Source: Methanobrevibacter boviskoreani JH1 (lineage in GTDB: Archaea; Methanobacteriota; Methanobacteria; Methanobacteriales; Methanobacteriaceae). From it: a stretch of DNA of 64,000 bases. Below, in pieces: positions 1 to 9,171 of the stretch; positions within the stretch are counted from its first letter, which is position 1, and each line of letters begins with the position of its first letter. Where the stretch lies: NCBI RefSeq assembly GCF_000320505.1, contig NZ_BAGX02000023.1:88100-152099 (forward strand), written 5' to 3'. A program made the position numbers and the translations under genes. The notes under the pieces are model-generated. The model ran no database searches and was not told the DNA's origin. It worked only from the letters and a program-made list of their open reading frames with translations.

Positions 1-824
1 ACTTCATCATTCCTCATGACTACCACCTCATCCCGAGGTATGATGGAATGATCTGCACTTTCAACACCTACTGAGAAAACGGTGTTTGTTTTTAAATCGA
101 AATCAATATTCACAGTTTTAAGATTCAATTCTCCAAGTATTTCCCCACCAGCTAAACTCAAGGTGTATAAACCAACATCCTTATTTAAAAATGCAATCTG
201 TCTGTTGTTATAATAAAGTTTATGATGATATCTTCCCTTAATAATCACATCATCCGGTATAAGGTTTTCTCCACCTTCACCAAATTGATATTTGGCAATA
301 GATCTTAACTCGTGTAATGTTCTCTCACGACGTGGCATCTTTTCATATTTTTTTAATTCCATTCTCATATTATAAATGGAATCGGGATTGGTTGGACGAT
401 TATCTACACAGGTATATGTTATATCGAGATCATCCAAATATTCCCTACATGTTTCCTCATAACCACCTGAAACATTTGCAACTGCAGGAGTATCTCCAAT
501 ATACTCTCTTAAAAGTTTTCCAGCTTCCCTCTTTTCATCTTCACTCCAGGAACCAGTTACACTCACATCATAAGATTGTATTGGAAAGGTATTTTCTAAT
601 TCTCTTGGGCATATTCCAAAAGGGGAAGTAACAATTACTTCCTGATAACCTTTAGTTGCTCTTTTAAATTTTTGATGGGATTTTGAATTGGAATATGGTT
701 TTTTCATAGAACAAGGAAGAATTGCAACTACATTACCATATGGTTTCATTAATCTCATCCTTTCTCTCCATCTTACTGCCTCAGGTCTGTATAATGATTC
801 CTCACTTGAACATATAACTTTCAT
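1..824 (-). CDS. arcS: Archaeosine synthase ArcS, C-terminal portion (partial)
   Basis: Archaeosine synthase converts preQ0 at position 15 of tRNA to archaeosine. The reading frame starts at an ATG at 824 and runs off the left edge after about 274 codons. An in-frame TAA lies two codons upstream of that ATG, so this protein cannot extend further. Near residue 38 it has PC-x3-KPY-x2-S-x2-H (PCSMKKPYSNSKSH), the motif described for ArcS and absent from ordinary TGT. The last part visible looks like a PUA-type RNA-binding domain entering its final strands. The TGT-like N-terminal domain usual in full-length ArcS is not in this ORF, so the enzyme may be split, with the other half elsewhere. The family call is firm; the split is inference. 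Confidence 0.8.
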   Translation of the reverse strand, partial: MKVICSSEESLYRPEAVRWRERMRLMKPYGNVVAILPCSMKKPYSNSKSHQKFKRATKGYQEVIVTSPFGICPRELENTFPIQSYDVSVTGSWSEDEKREAGKLLREYIGDTPAVANVSGGYEETCREYLDDLDITYTCVDNRPTNPDSIYNMRMELKKYEKMPRRERTLHELRSIAKYQFGEGGENLIPDDVIIKGRYHHKLYYNNRQIAFLNKDVGLYTLSLAGGEILGELNLKTVNIDFDLKTNTVFSVGVESADHSIIPRDEVVVMRNDE

Positions 825-973
825 ATATTACACAATCCTTATTTCTTTAATTATAATTAGTTAAATAAGTGCTATTAATTAAATCTCATAGTTTATTTTA
901 ATAGGCTATTAGAAAATTCTTATCTGATTTTAATAAATTCTCTAAAAGATAATAATTTGTTCTGATTAAAGTC

Positions 974-1477
974 TTATTGATTGAATTGACCAATAAGCTC
1001 ATAATCTAATTTTAACAGTCTTTCAATAGAATCATCTGGATTATCCATTCTCTTTTTCCATTTCTTAATAACATATTCTATATCTACTCTTTCAGTTCCA
1101 TGTAATAGATTATCTGCATGAGCCACTATCTTTTCCTCAATAGTCTCTGGAACATAGGATTTTATTGGAAGATTCAATTTTTCTGCCTCTTCTTTAGTAA
1201 TGCCTACACCAATATGTCTTTCAATAATGTTTACAACTTCATCAGAATAACCATGTTGACGTGCAAGTTCTGCACCAACTACTGCATGTTTAATGCCATG
1301 TGTTCTGGATCTTCCAATGTCATGTAATAATGCCCCTGTTTTAATAAGCTCCTTATCTGCATTGGGAAAATTCATAGCTATTTCCTGTGCCCTTTTACAG
1401 ACAGCAATACAATGGGCAATTACATTTTCTGGACAACCCTCTTCTCTTAAAAGTTCTATCTCTTCCATGTTAATCAT
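974..1477 (-). CDS. HD-domain metal-dependent phosphohydrolase (TIGR00295-like)
   Basis: Small single-domain HD hydrolase of 167 residues, probably acting on a nucleotide or phosphorylated metabolite; the substrate is not known. The metal-binding HD motif is visible as LLHDIGRSRTHG (H52, D53), with an upstream H22 and downstream H64 fitting the HD superfamily pattern. The length matches archaeal TIGR00295-type proteins. Two ATGs lie close together (1477 and 1468) and I cannot choose firmly between them. It sits alone between arcS and tfe, and the DNA just upstream of its start contains a recent 89-bp tandem duplication. Confidence 0.75.
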   Translation of the reverse strand: MINMEEIELLREEGCPENVIAHCIAVCKRAQEIAMNFPNADKELIKTGALLHDIGRSRTHGIKHAVVGAELARQHGYSDEVVNIIERHIGVGITKEEAEKLNLPIKSYVPETIEEKIVAHADNLLHGTERVDIEYVIKKWKKRMDNPDDSIERLLKLDYELIGQFNQ

Positions 1478-1494
1478 TGGATGTCTTTTATATT

Positions 1495-1674
1495 TTCTAA
1501 TTTGGGAAAATTAGATTTCAAATTATTTCTAAAATATAAATCTATTTTTAGCTTAGATTTTATTTTAATTTAATAATTAATTATTCTAATTTAAGAAAAT
1601 TAGATTTCAAATTATTTCTAAAATATAAATATATTTTTAGCTTAGATTTTATTTTAATTTAATAATTAATTATT
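1495..1674. repeat. 89-bp perfect-register tandem duplication upstream of the HD gene
   Basis: Two copies of an 89-bp unit, 1495-1583 and 1584-1672, differ at only about three positions (GG versus AA near the start, C versus A mid-unit). The unit is AT-rich, non-coding, and includes the 5' flank of the HD gene. The rest of 1478-1922 is AT-rich spacer with no gene, except for a hairpin at the end of tfe. Confidence 0.85.
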
Positions 1675-1893
1675 TTTTTAAGTTTTATCTTATTTATAAT
1701 TTTTAAGAATAAAAATAAAATCTTAAATTATTGATTTTATGATTTAAATTATATTATTATTCTTTAAAAAAAGATAATATTGATTGTTAAATAATTTATA
1801 TAATTAAGTAAATCATTGAAAAAATAGTATTAAAACGTAAATATCTGTTTAAAACTTAAAAAAAAGTAGTTTGAATATAATATTATTTGTAAA

Positions 1894-1927
1894 AATAATA
1901 TTTAAGAAAATTTAAAAAAATATTATT
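1894..1927 (-). terminator. Stop-spanning hairpin of tfe
   Basis: Perfect 10-bp arms (1894-1903 and 1918-1927) with a 14-nt loop. The tfe stop codon (1923-1925) lies in one arm. T-rich sequence lies in and after the loop on the minus strand. Confidence 0.45.
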
Positions 1928-2504
1928 CACTGACTTCTATTGAATCATAGATTTTTTGATATTTTTTAATATCCTTTTCTAGTTCTTTAATGATGTCAGC
2001 ATTATCTTCAAATACGACTTCTTCACCACATTCTGGACAAGTAAAACCTACATTACTTGCGTCTTCAAAATCAAATCTGGTGTGTCCTTCAGGGCATGAG
2101 AAAAACATATTGTCTTTTTCATTGTCTAAAATGTTTTTAAGGAATTCAATCTCGTCATTGATTTGTTTTTTAATGGTTTTATTAACCTCTTCAGGTTCAA
2201 ATTTCCAATCGTAGCTATACCATTGTGTTTCAGGATCTTTATGTCTTTTATAGCTTGCAAGTCCAGCATCATAAAGTCTGTAGAGTATTTTTCTAACAAT
2301 ATTTAATCTGATTCCAGTTTTTTCTGCAATCTCTTCGTCAGTTTTTACTCCCTTATTAAGGCATTGAACAATAAGCATGTTGTCTAAATCTTTATCATCA
2401 TTTTTTTTACTTTTTTTACTTTTAGACTTTTTAGCTTCCTGATGATCTTCAGGGTCGTCAATTATCTTTCTTAATAAGTCTTGTACTAATGGGTCATCTA
2501 ACAT
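1923..2504 (-). CDS. tfe: Transcription initiation factor TFE (TFIIE-alpha homologue)
   Basis: Archaeal general transcription factor that stabilises the open complex at promoters. Its 193 residues hold an N-terminal winged-helix domain (about 1-105), a helical linker and a C-terminal zinc ribbon (about 133-162). Zinc ligands visible are C137, H141, C156 and C159, so the first knuckle reads CPEGH rather than the usual Cys pair. A lysine-rich stretch (EAKKSKSKKSKK, 23-34) interrupts the winged-helix domain between its first helices. The start is set by a GGGAG ribosome site just upstream. It is followed on the same strand by the HD gene after 445 bp, so it is probably a separate transcription unit. 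Confidence 0.92.
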   Translation of the reverse strand: MLDDPLVQDLLRKIIDDPEDHQEAKKSKSKKSKKNDDKDLDNMLIVQCLNKGVKTDEEIAEKTGIRLNIVRKILYRLYDAGLASYKRHKDPETQWYSYDWKFEPEEVNKTIKKQINDEIEFLKNILDNEKDNMFFSCPEGHTRFDFEDASNVGFTCPECGEEVVFEDNADIIKELEKDIKKYQKIYDSIEVSE

Positions 2505-2793
2505 TTGATTTCTCCCTATCTTTATTTAATTCTTTTTTAAATCAGTATTTATTGTTGAAATTGGCTATTTTTATGAAATAATTTGGATTTATTAAATAAA
2601 AAAAGAAAAATATAAACAAAAAACACTAATTTTTTTAGAAGATTGGATTATATTATTATAACATATCTATATTGTTTTAATTATTAATATATTTTTTGTT
2701 TTTATAAGTATTTTTAGTATAATCATGTTTTTTAAAATTTTTTAAATTTTTATTTTGATCTTTTTTATTATTGGTCTATGTCTATGTGTAATA

Positions 2794-3711
2794 TTATTCT
2801 AATCTTTTTCTTATTATTACTGCAGGTGTATGTGTAATCTTGTTTAATGTTTCAACACTTATGCTATCTTCGGCACTATCTGTATTTAGAACTTTTTTCG
2901 CACTGTGAATTGTTTCCATACATGTTGAAAGTGATTTTTGATAATCCTCTGCAATATTTGCAATTTTAAGGGCATATTCTACAGATAATTTCTTACTTGA
3001 TCCGAGTGGTGTTGAGCCCATATTCTTAGATAATTGTCCTTTTGTGTATCCCCATGCACCTTTATCGGATTCAATTCCATCAATTGCCGTTGGAAGTCCT
3101 GTGAAGTATTTACCATTTTTCATATAGGTTGCATCGGTGTCTATTATCATCACATTCACGTTTTTTCCAGTTTTATCCAGAACCATTTTAGATAGATCTT
3201 CCGCAACTTTTTGAGGGTTTTTTGGAAGTAGTGACACATAAGTTCCCGGCGAATTACTTAAATCAACACCTGCTTCTGAAGCTGGTTTTAGGGCATGTTT
3301 CCATCCATATAAATCAAGAATAACCTGTTTATGTCTAGCTGTTTCTGGAGGAAGTCTTCTAAGGTTGTGGATTGTTCTCTGTTTAATATTAAGAAGAGAC
3401 CCTAAAATATAACCCCATAGATATTTGCTCCAGAAACCAGCAAGAAACTTGGCACCTAAACCTGGAGTATATTCTGCCTCGTCAATTAATCTTCCCTGTG
3501 AGACAGAAATTGGTGTTTCTGCAATTACCAAATAATCATCATTTTCAAACAATGGGTAGGCTTTATTAAAGAGTTTGTCAAGGTTTTCGTTAGGTTTTAT
3601 ATAATTTGTCTCGATTGGAATTACATTGTATTTCCCATTTTCAACATATTTATATGGAATGCCTTCTTTTGTTTTAGATTTTTTGTAATCTGGTTGTTTT
3701 TCTTCTGTCAT
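2794..3711 (-). CDS. CofE-like F420-0:gamma-glutamyl ligase family protein
   Basis: Member of the coenzyme F420-0:L-glutamate ligase superfamily, 305 residues. The N-terminal part has the VIPIET...DKLF segment and the FENDDYLVIAETPISVSQGR block, which matches the CofE pattern in which a loaded ligand strand is followed by a glycine/arginine turn. A VMIIDTDATY strand with acidic metal-binding candidates is near residue 190. The protein is longer than classical CofE (about 250 aa) and the central region (100-140) is unlike it. It may therefore be a paralogue with another gamma-glutamyl or amide ligase function rather than the F420 enzyme itself. F420 is central to methanogenesis, which fits the host. 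No operon partner is visible. Confidence 0.65.
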   Translation of the reverse strand: MTEEKQPDYKKSKTKEGIPYKYVENGKYNVIPIETNYIKPNENLDKLFNKAYPLFENDDYLVIAETPISVSQGRLIDEAEYTPGLGAKFLAGFWSKYLWGYILGSLLNIKQRTIHNLRRLPPETARHKQVILDLYGWKHALKPASEAGVDLSNSPGTYVSLLPKNPQKVAEDLSKMVLDKTGKNVNVMIIDTDATYMKNGKYFTGLPTAIDGIESDKGAWGYTKGQLSKNMGSTPLGSSKKLSVEYALKIANIAEDYQKSLSTCMETIHSAKKVLNTDSAEDSISVETLNKITHTPAVIIRKRLE

Positions 3712-4404
3712 TTAAAGGACCTTTGTTTTTTAATAAAATATCTAAAAATAGTAAAATCAACTTATAAATTAATTAATATATTAATTTTATTTGTAAAATA
3801 TAATATAATTATAATATTATTAAATATATATTTATATTAGATTTGGATTTTAGATTATTTGATGAATATTTGTAAAATTTTCTTATCTAATTAATGTTTT
3901 TTTATTAAAATTGTTTATTTATTTTAGATAGATTTATTCATTTTGGTATTTTATTTGTATAATCTCTATTTTAGGAATAAAATATTTGAAGCTTTAAGCT
4001 ATATTACTTTAAATTCAGATATACTATCTATTCTCTTTTATTTTATAATATTTCTTAAATTCATTTGTTTTGAATTTTTTTTACTCTATCTAATCAACAT
4101 TATTTCTTTTTATTATTTTTTTAGAAATTTTTATTTGTTTTTCGAATTTCGTTTTTTATCAATATACCAAAATATTTATACATATAAAAGATAAAAAAAA
4201 TAATTATTTAATATATGATATTAAAATTATTATTTAAGATTAATATTTTGTAATAGTAAAAAGTGGTTTTTTCTATTATGGTGTTTTTTAAAATGATAGA
4301 AAGTTAATTTTATTTATTAACAGTTTTAAAGATTGATAATTTTACTATTTCATTTTTTGATTATAATATAAAACTATATTAATTATTTAATGTGGGGTTT
4401 ATAC
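3712..4404. other. Intergenic region between divergent cofE-like gene and ftsZ
   Basis: About 690 bp, extremely AT-rich. It must hold both promoters. An 83-codon open frame at 3943-4194 has no ribosome site, no ATG start and only Phe/Ile/Leu/Tyr-rich composition, so I treat it as chance. No RNA gene seen. Confidence 0.5.
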
Positions 4405-5547
4405 GTGAAATTTATAGATGACGCAATTAAAGAATCTGAACAAAGGACGGAAAATAAATCTTCTAATAATCATGTTAATTCAGATTTAGATGAGGAATTA
4501 ATCGATATAATTAACAACAGTAAGGCTAATATCTTTGTGGTTGGTGCTGGTGGTGCTGGAAACAATACCATTTCTAGATTAGAGGAAGTAGGTATTGAAG
4601 GTGCAGAAACAATTACAGTAAATACTGATGCACAAGATTTATTCTATAGTCAAGCTGATAGTAAAATCCTTTTAGGTAGAAAAACCTGTGGAGGATTAGG
4701 TGCAGGTGGAATGCCTGAAGTTGGAGAAGAATGTGCTGAAGAAAGTGAAGATGAAATTAGGGAAAGACTTAATGGTGCAGATATGGTATTTGTAACCTGT
4801 GGTCTTGGTGGAGGAACCGGTACTGGTTCAGCTCCTATTATTGCAAAAATTGCTAAAAAATTAGGTGCTTTAACTGTTTCAGTTGTCACATTACCATTTT
4901 CAGCTGAAGGTGTTCAAAGAAGAGAAAATGCTGAAAAAGGACTAGAAAAACTTCAAACAGCATCTGATACTGTTATTGTCATTCCTAATGATAAGCTCTT
5001 AGAAGTTGCTCCAAACCTTCCTTTAAACAAAGCTTTCATGGTATCTGATGAAATTTTAGGAAGAGCTGTAAAGGGTATTACAGAACTTATTACTAAACAA
5101 GGTTTAGTAAGTCTTGACTTTGCAGATATTAGAAGTATTATGAAAGGCTCCGGAATGGCTATGATTGGTATGGGAGAATCTGATTCTGGAGATAGAGCTT
5201 TAGAGTCAGTACATGAAGCTTTAAGCAGTCCATTATTGGATATTGATATCTCTGATGCTAAAGGTGCTTTAATTAACATTTCTGGTAGTGCTGATTTAAC
5301 ATTACAAGAAGCAGAAAAAATTGTACAAATTGTTGCAGATAAGTTAGCTCCAGAAGCAAATATTATTTGGGGTACTCAAATCGATGAAAGCCTACAGAAT
5401 ATGGTAAGAACCACTATTATTGTTTCAGGAATTAAACCTTATGAATTTGGTTCTAAAGAAGATGAAACAATAACTCCAGAACATTCTGATGATTCTGAGG
5501 AAGAAGATGATGATCCATTAAGTAGCTACATTGATGAGATATTCTAA
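4405..5547 (+). CDS. ftsZ: Cell division GTPase FtsZ
   Basis: Tubulin-like GTPase forming the division ring. The tubulin signature [10 protein letters not shown] is present near residue 138 and the nucleotide-binding [11 protein letters not shown] near residue 45. The T7 synergy loop reads [11 protein letters not shown], with both aspartates kept but Ser in place of the usual Asn. The acidic C-terminal tail ends [13 protein letters not shown] choose the GTG at 4405 because GTGGGG lies 7 nt upstream; an ATG at 4390 would add five residues but has no ribosome site. It is followed by secE and spt5, an arrangement common in Euryarchaeota that ties division to translation and secretion genes. Confidence 0.93.
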   Translation: MKFIDDAIKESEQRTENKSSNNHVNSDLDEELIDIINNSKANIFVVGAGGAGNNTISRLEEVGIEGAETITVNTDAQDLFYSQADSKILLGRKTCGGLGAGGMPEVGEECAEESEDEIRERLNGADMVFVTCGLGGGTGTGSAPIIAKIAKKLGALTVSVVTLPFSAEGVQRRENAEKGLEKLQTASDTVIVIPNDKLLEVAPNLPLNKAFMVSDEILGRAVKGITELITKQGLVSLDFADIRSIMKGSGMAMIGMGESDSGDRALESVHEALSSPLLDIDISDAKGALINISGSADLTLQEAEKIVQIVADKLAPEANIIWGTQIDESLQNMVRTTIIVSGIKPYEFGSKEDETITPEHSDDSEEEDDDPLSSYIDEIF

Positions 5548-5754
5548 TCATCATTTTCAATCTTTTTTTTTAAAATATTAATTCAACTTTTAATATTTTC
5601 TAAAATAAATAAATTTTAATTAGGTTCATTTTTCTATTCTGATTTTAAATTTTTTAAAAAAAACCAAATATTTATATGTTAATATTTACAAAATTTTTAA
5701 TACTGATTATTGATTAATTATTTTTCAATGTTTTAATATTCTGTAGGGATATTT

Positions 5755-5934
5755 ATGACAGTTCAAGATTCATTACAAAATTTTAATAAAGAAGCTAAAA
5801 GAGTTCTTAGAGTAGCTAGAAAACCGGATGGTGAAGAATATACTAATTTCGCCAAAGTAACTGGTATTGGTATTATTTTAATCGGTTTAATTGGTTTTAT
5901 TATTGTTTTAATAGGACAACTTATTGGTATTTAA
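5755..5934 (+). CDS. secE: Preprotein translocase subunit SecE (Sec61 gamma)
   Basis: Short 59-residue protein with an amphipathic N-terminal half (QDSLQNFNKEAKRVLRVARKP) followed by a single transmembrane helix (about 35-58). This is the size and layout of archaeal SecE, which clamps the SecY channel. The position immediately upstream of spt5 is the conserved secE-nusG pair. An AGGGAT ribosome site precedes the ATG. Confidence 0.92.
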   Translation: MTVQDSLQNFNKEAKRVLRVARKPDGEEYTNFAKVTGIGIILIGLIGFIIVLIGQLIGI

Positions 5935-5939
5935 ATACC
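5926..5939 (+). terminator. Stop-spanning palindrome of secE
   Basis: The 14-nt palindrome GGTATTTAAATACC contains the secE TAA (5932-5934) and is followed by a T-rich run. It lies between secE and spt5, so it could act as a partial terminator or a processing site. Confidence 0.4.
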
Positions 5940-6212
5940 TAAATTTTATTTTTCAATAAAAAACTTTATCTTAACTCTTTTTTATAAAAACTTTTTCAGA
6001 TTTCAATCCTTATTTATATAGTGTTTGAAACATTTAAATACTACTTAGTAAATATATAATATTATTATATTAATCTACTTTTATAATGATTTTTAATTTT
6101 TTTTGATAGTATTCTTATTTACTATGTTTATGAATTATACAAGTTAGATTTTTTATAATAACCTTAATTAATCTATAATTATATAATAAATTTAATTATA
6201 TAGGTGGATTAC

Positions 6213-6695
6213 ATGGAAGATAATGAAAATTCCATTTATGCTCTTAAAACATCAGCAGGTCAAGAAAGAAATGTGGCAAGAATTTTAGCTACTAGATCTC
6301 GAGATACTCGAGGTACAGAAACCTTTATTGGTATAGAAACTATTATTGTCCCAGAGTCTTTAAAAGGTTATATTTTGGTTGAAGCTTCAACTAAGATTGA
6401 TATGAGGAATCCTGCAATGAAAATACCTCATTTAAGGGGTATTGTAGAAGGTAGTTCACAGATTACTTTTGAAGAGGTAAAAAGATTCCTTAAACCAGAA
6501 CCAATCATTTCCTCTATTAAAGAAGGAAGTGTTGTTGAGCTTATTTCTGGTCCATTTAAAGGTGAAAGGGCTAAGGTAGTACGTATTGATAAATCTCGCG
6601 AGGAAGTAGTTTTAGAATTAGTCGAAGCTGCAGTTCCAATTCCTGTTACTGTTGAAGCAGATCAAATTAGAATTATTCAAAAGGAGGTTGACTGA
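6213..6695 (+). CDS. spt5: Transcription elongation factor Spt5 (NusG)
   Basis: Archaeal Spt5/NusG, which binds the RNA polymerase clamp and promotes processivity. About 160 residues: an NGN domain ([15 protein letters not shown] to about residue 85) and a KOW domain with [17 protein letters not shown]. The ATG at 6213 is preferred because AGGTG (6202-6206) is a well-placed ribosome site; a GTG at 6204 overlaps that site. The stop overlaps the start of rpl11 (TGATG), indicating translational coupling with the ribosomal protein genes. Confidence 0.93.
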   Translation: MEDNENSIYALKTSAGQERNVARILATRSRDTRGTETFIGIETIIVPESLKGYILVEASTKIDMRNPAMKIPHLRGIVEGSSQITFEEVKRFLKPEPIISSIKEGSVVELISGPFKGERAKVVRIDKSREEVVLELVEAAVPIPVTVEADQIRIIQKEVD

Positions 6696-7180
6696 TGCCA
6701 ACAGACACAGTAGAGGTCCTTGTTGAAGGTGGAAGTGCTACCCCAGGACCACCTTTAGGTCCAGCAATTGGTCCTTTAGGTATTAATATGATGCAAGTTG
6801 TTGAAGAAATCAATAATAAAACTGCAGATTTCAAAGGTATGAAAGTTCCTGTTAAAGTAATTGTTGACAGTGATACTAAAGAATTTGAAATTGAGATTGG
6901 TACTCCTCCAACAACAGCACTTATTATGGATGAACTCAATATTGAGAAAGGATCTCATGAACCTGGTACTGAAGTTGCTGCAGATTTATCTGTTGAACAA
7001 GCTTTTAAAATTGCTAGGATGAAATATGATTCATTACTTGCTAACGATTATAAAGCTGCAACTAAAGAGGTTATGGGAACTGCTGTAAGTATGGGAATTA
7101 CCGTTGATGGTAAAGATCCTAGAGATGCTCAAAAAGCACTTGATGCTGGAGAGTATGATAGTGTCTTTGACGGATACTAG
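6695..7180 (+). CDS. rpl11: Large ribosomal subunit protein uL11
   Basis: 161-residue L11, part of the GTPase-associated centre with 23S rRNA and the stalk. The N-terminal domain has the conserved [18 protein letters not shown] proline/glycine block, and the C-terminal domain binds rRNA. Strong ribosome site AAGGAGG lies inside the end of spt5. The 345-bp gap that follows separates it from rpl1. Confidence 0.96.
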   Translation: MPTDTVEVLVEGGSATPGPPLGPAIGPLGINMMQVVEEINNKTADFKGMKVPVKVIVDSDTKEFEIEIGTPPTTALIMDELNIEKGSHEPGTEVAADLSVEQAFKIARMKYDSLLANDYKAATKEVMGTAVSMGITVDGKDPRDAQKALDAGEYDSVFDGY

Positions 7181-7525
7181 ATTTTAGTTTACTTATAATC
7201 TTTATTGAGAAAAAATTTATCAGTGTATATGATATTATAATGAGCATTTATGGAATGTAAGTTATGGTGGATATACTGTTATTTTGAAATGTTTAAAAAC
7301 ATTTTATGTAGCTTTGTTCATTGAATAAAGATACATTATTTGAGTACTTAATTGTACTAGTATAATTAATTTTATACGAAATATGCGACTAGTATTACTT
7401 AGAATTTAAGTTAATACAGTTAGATGTAGTCGGTATTATTAATATTATTATTTATTATGATTATTTTTATTATCGATTGCTCGTAACCAAAAAAAGCTCA
7501 TGAACAATGTTCATGGAGGATTTAT
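7181..7525. other. rpl11-rpl1 intergenic region with leader of the L1 operon
   Basis: The 345-bp gap probably holds the promoter of the rpl1-rplP0-rpl12 operon. A direct repeat ACTAGTAT occurs at 7356-7363 and 7388-7395. The end carries a palindrome just before the rpl1 ribosome site. No protein or tRNA gene seen. Confidence 0.5.
7499..7515 (+). promoter_or_regulatory. Perfect leader hairpin abutting the rpl1 ribosome site
   Basis: CATGAAC-AAT-GTTCATG forms a perfect 7-bp hairpin with a 3-nt loop. Its last base begins the GGAGGA ribosome site (7515-7520) of rpl1. It could control access of ribosomes; this is inference. Confidence 0.5.
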
Positions 7526-8164
7526 ATGACACAAGAAATGATTGATGCGGTGAAGAAGGCTAAAGAACAATCCAAGCCGAGGAACTTCACTGAGTCTATT
7601 GATATGATTATTAATATCAAAGACTTAGATGTCAAAAAGCCAGAAAATAGGTTTGAAGAAGAACTTATTCTCCCTAATGGTCGTGGAAAAGACATTAATA
7701 TCGGTGTTATTGCTGATGGAGATTTAATTGTTCAAGCTAAAGATGCTGGTGTAGATCTTGTTATCGATAAACCTAGATTAGAAGAACTTGGAAAAGACAG
7801 GAAAGAAGCTAAAAAGTTAGCAGACAATGTTGACTTTTTCATAGCTCAAGCTGATATGATGCCACTTGTTGGTAGATTTTTAGGTCCAGTTCTTGGTCCT
7901 CGTAAAAAAATGCCAAAACCTGTCCCAGCAAATGCTAAATTAGCTCCACTTTTAGGAAGATTACAAAATACTATTAAAGTGGGAGTTAAACAACATCCTT
8001 CTATTCAAATTATAATCGGTACACAAGACATGGCTGACGAGCAAATAGCTGAAAATATGGAAGCTGTTCTTGCAATCTTAGACCGCCACTTAGAGAAAGG
8101 AAGAAAACAAATTAAATCCATGTTTATTAAAACAACAATGGGTTCAGTAGTGAGGGTGATCTAA
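7526..8164 (+). CDS. rpl1: Large ribosomal subunit protein uL1
   Basis: 212-residue L1, which binds the mobile L1 stalk of 23S rRNA and in archaea represses its own operon. The L1 signature [20 protein letters not shown] is at about residue 112. GGAGGA lies 5 nt before the ATG. Codons near the start form the L1-binding RNA element (see separate entry). Its stop overlaps the rplP0 start (TAATG), so translation of P0 is coupled and shares the control. Confidence 0.96.
   Translation: MTQEMIDAVKKAKEQSKPRNFTESIDMIINIKDLDVKKPENRFEEELILPNGRGKDINIGVIADGDLIVQAKDAGVDLVIDKPRLEELGKDRKEAKKLADNVDFFIAQADMMPLVGRFLGPVLGPRKKMPKPVPANAKLAPLLGRLQNTIKVGVKQHPSIQIIIGTQDMADEQIAENMEAVLAILDRHLEKGRKQIKSMFIKTTMGSVVRVI
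7548..7592 (+). promoter_or_regulatory. L1 autoregulatory binding site within the rpl1 coding sequence
   Basis: Starting 22 nt after the rpl1 ATG, CGGTGAAG (7548-7555) pairs with CTTCACTG (7585-7592). An inner helix GGCT/AGCC (7558-7561 and 7575-7578) sits across an asymmetric internal loop (AA on one side, GAGGAA on the other). This copies the archaeal L1-mRNA element described in Methanococcus, which mimics the 23S rRNA site and lies about 30 nt inside the L1 gene. Excess L1 would bind here and block the rpl1-rplP0-rpl12 operon. Confidence 0.85.
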
Positions 8165-9171
8165 TGGCTCACGTTGCTGAATGGAAGAAAGATGAAGTTA
8201 AAGAAATTAAAGATTTAATTGATTCTTATGATGTTATTGGAGTAGTAGATTTATTAAACATTCCTGCTAAACAACTTCAAGAAATGAGAAAAAGTTTATC
8301 AAATCATGCTCTCATTAGATTATCTAAGAAAAATCTTATTAATTTAGCTTTAGAAGATTGCAATAAAAATAAGGAAAATATTGTAGGTCTTTCTGAACAT
8401 ATGACCGGACAACCTGCATTAATTTTTACCGATATGAACCCTTTTAGATTATACAAAATCTTAGAGGATAATAAAACAGATGCTCCTGCTAAACCTGGTA
8501 GTACAGCTGCTAAAGATATTGTTGTACCTAAAGGAGATACTGGTTTTGAACCTGGTCCATTTTTAGGTGAATTACAACAAATTGGAGCAAATGCTAGAAT
8601 TGATAAAGGTAAAATTGTAGTTGACAAAGATGCGGTTGTTGTTGAAGAAGGAGATACTGTTTCACCTCAAGTTGCTAGTGTTTTAACCAGATTAGGTATT
8701 AAACCTATGGAAGTTGGTATTGATTTACACGCAGTTTATGAGGAAGGATCTGTATATCCTGCAGATGTACTTGCAATTGACGAAGAAGAAACCATTGCTA
8801 AGGTACAAGATGCATATATGAAAGCATTCAATTTATCTGTCTTCGCTGGTATACCTACTAAAGAAACTATTGCAACTATGATTCAATCTGCTCACAGCAA
8901 ATCCATTAACCTTGCTGTTGAAGCAGGAATTCTTAACTCCGAAACTTCTGATATAATTATAGGATTAGCAAATGGTAAAATGTTAGCTTTAGCTGGTAAA
9001 TTATCTGATGATGCATTAGATGATGAATTAGCTGAAAAATTAGCTAATGCTGCAAGTGCTGCTCCTGTAGCTGCAGCTCCTGCTGAAGAAGAGGAAGAAG
9101 AGGAAGAAGAAGAAACTGAGGAAGAAGCTGAAGAAGAAGCAGCAGCAGGTTTAGGTGCTCTCTTCGGATAA
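8164..9171 (+). CDS. rplP0: Ribosomal stalk protein P0 (uL10)
   Basis: 335-residue P0, the base of the stalk. The N-terminal domain binds rRNA next to L11; helices near the C-terminus bind L12 dimers. The tail is an alanine stretch, then a Glu-rich hinge and the GLGALFG end shared with L12, which recruits translation factors. The start overlaps the rpl1 stop. It is followed by rpl12 after 76 bp. Confidence 0.96.
   Translation: MAHVAEWKKDEVKEIKDLIDSYDVIGVVDLLNIPAKQLQEMRKSLSNHALIRLSKKNLINLALEDCNKNKENIVGLSEHMTGQPALIFTDMNPFRLYKILEDNKTDAPAKPGSTAAKDIVVPKGDTGFEPGPFLGELQQIGANARIDKGKIVVDKDAVVVEEGDTVSPQVASVLTRLGIKPMEVGIDLHAVYEEGSVYPADVLAIDEEETIAKVQDAYMKAFNLSVFAGIPTKETIATMIQSAHSKSINLAVEAGILNSETSDIIIGLANGKMLALAGKLSDDALDDELAEKLANAASAAPVAAAPAEEEEEEEEEETEEEAEEEAAAGLGALFG

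Noticed and set aside
317..631. 104-codon plus-strand frame
   Set aside because: Lies entirely antisense to the arcS gene, which has clear motifs; His/Leu-rich chance translation.
3943..4194. 83-codon open frame upstream of ftsZ
   Set aside because: TTG-type start, no ribosome site, Phe/Tyr/Ile/Leu-only composition expected from AT-rich non-coding DNA.
4650..5279. Two minus-strand frames within ftsZ
   Set aside because: Shadows of a strongly conserved gene on the other strand; no family resemblance.
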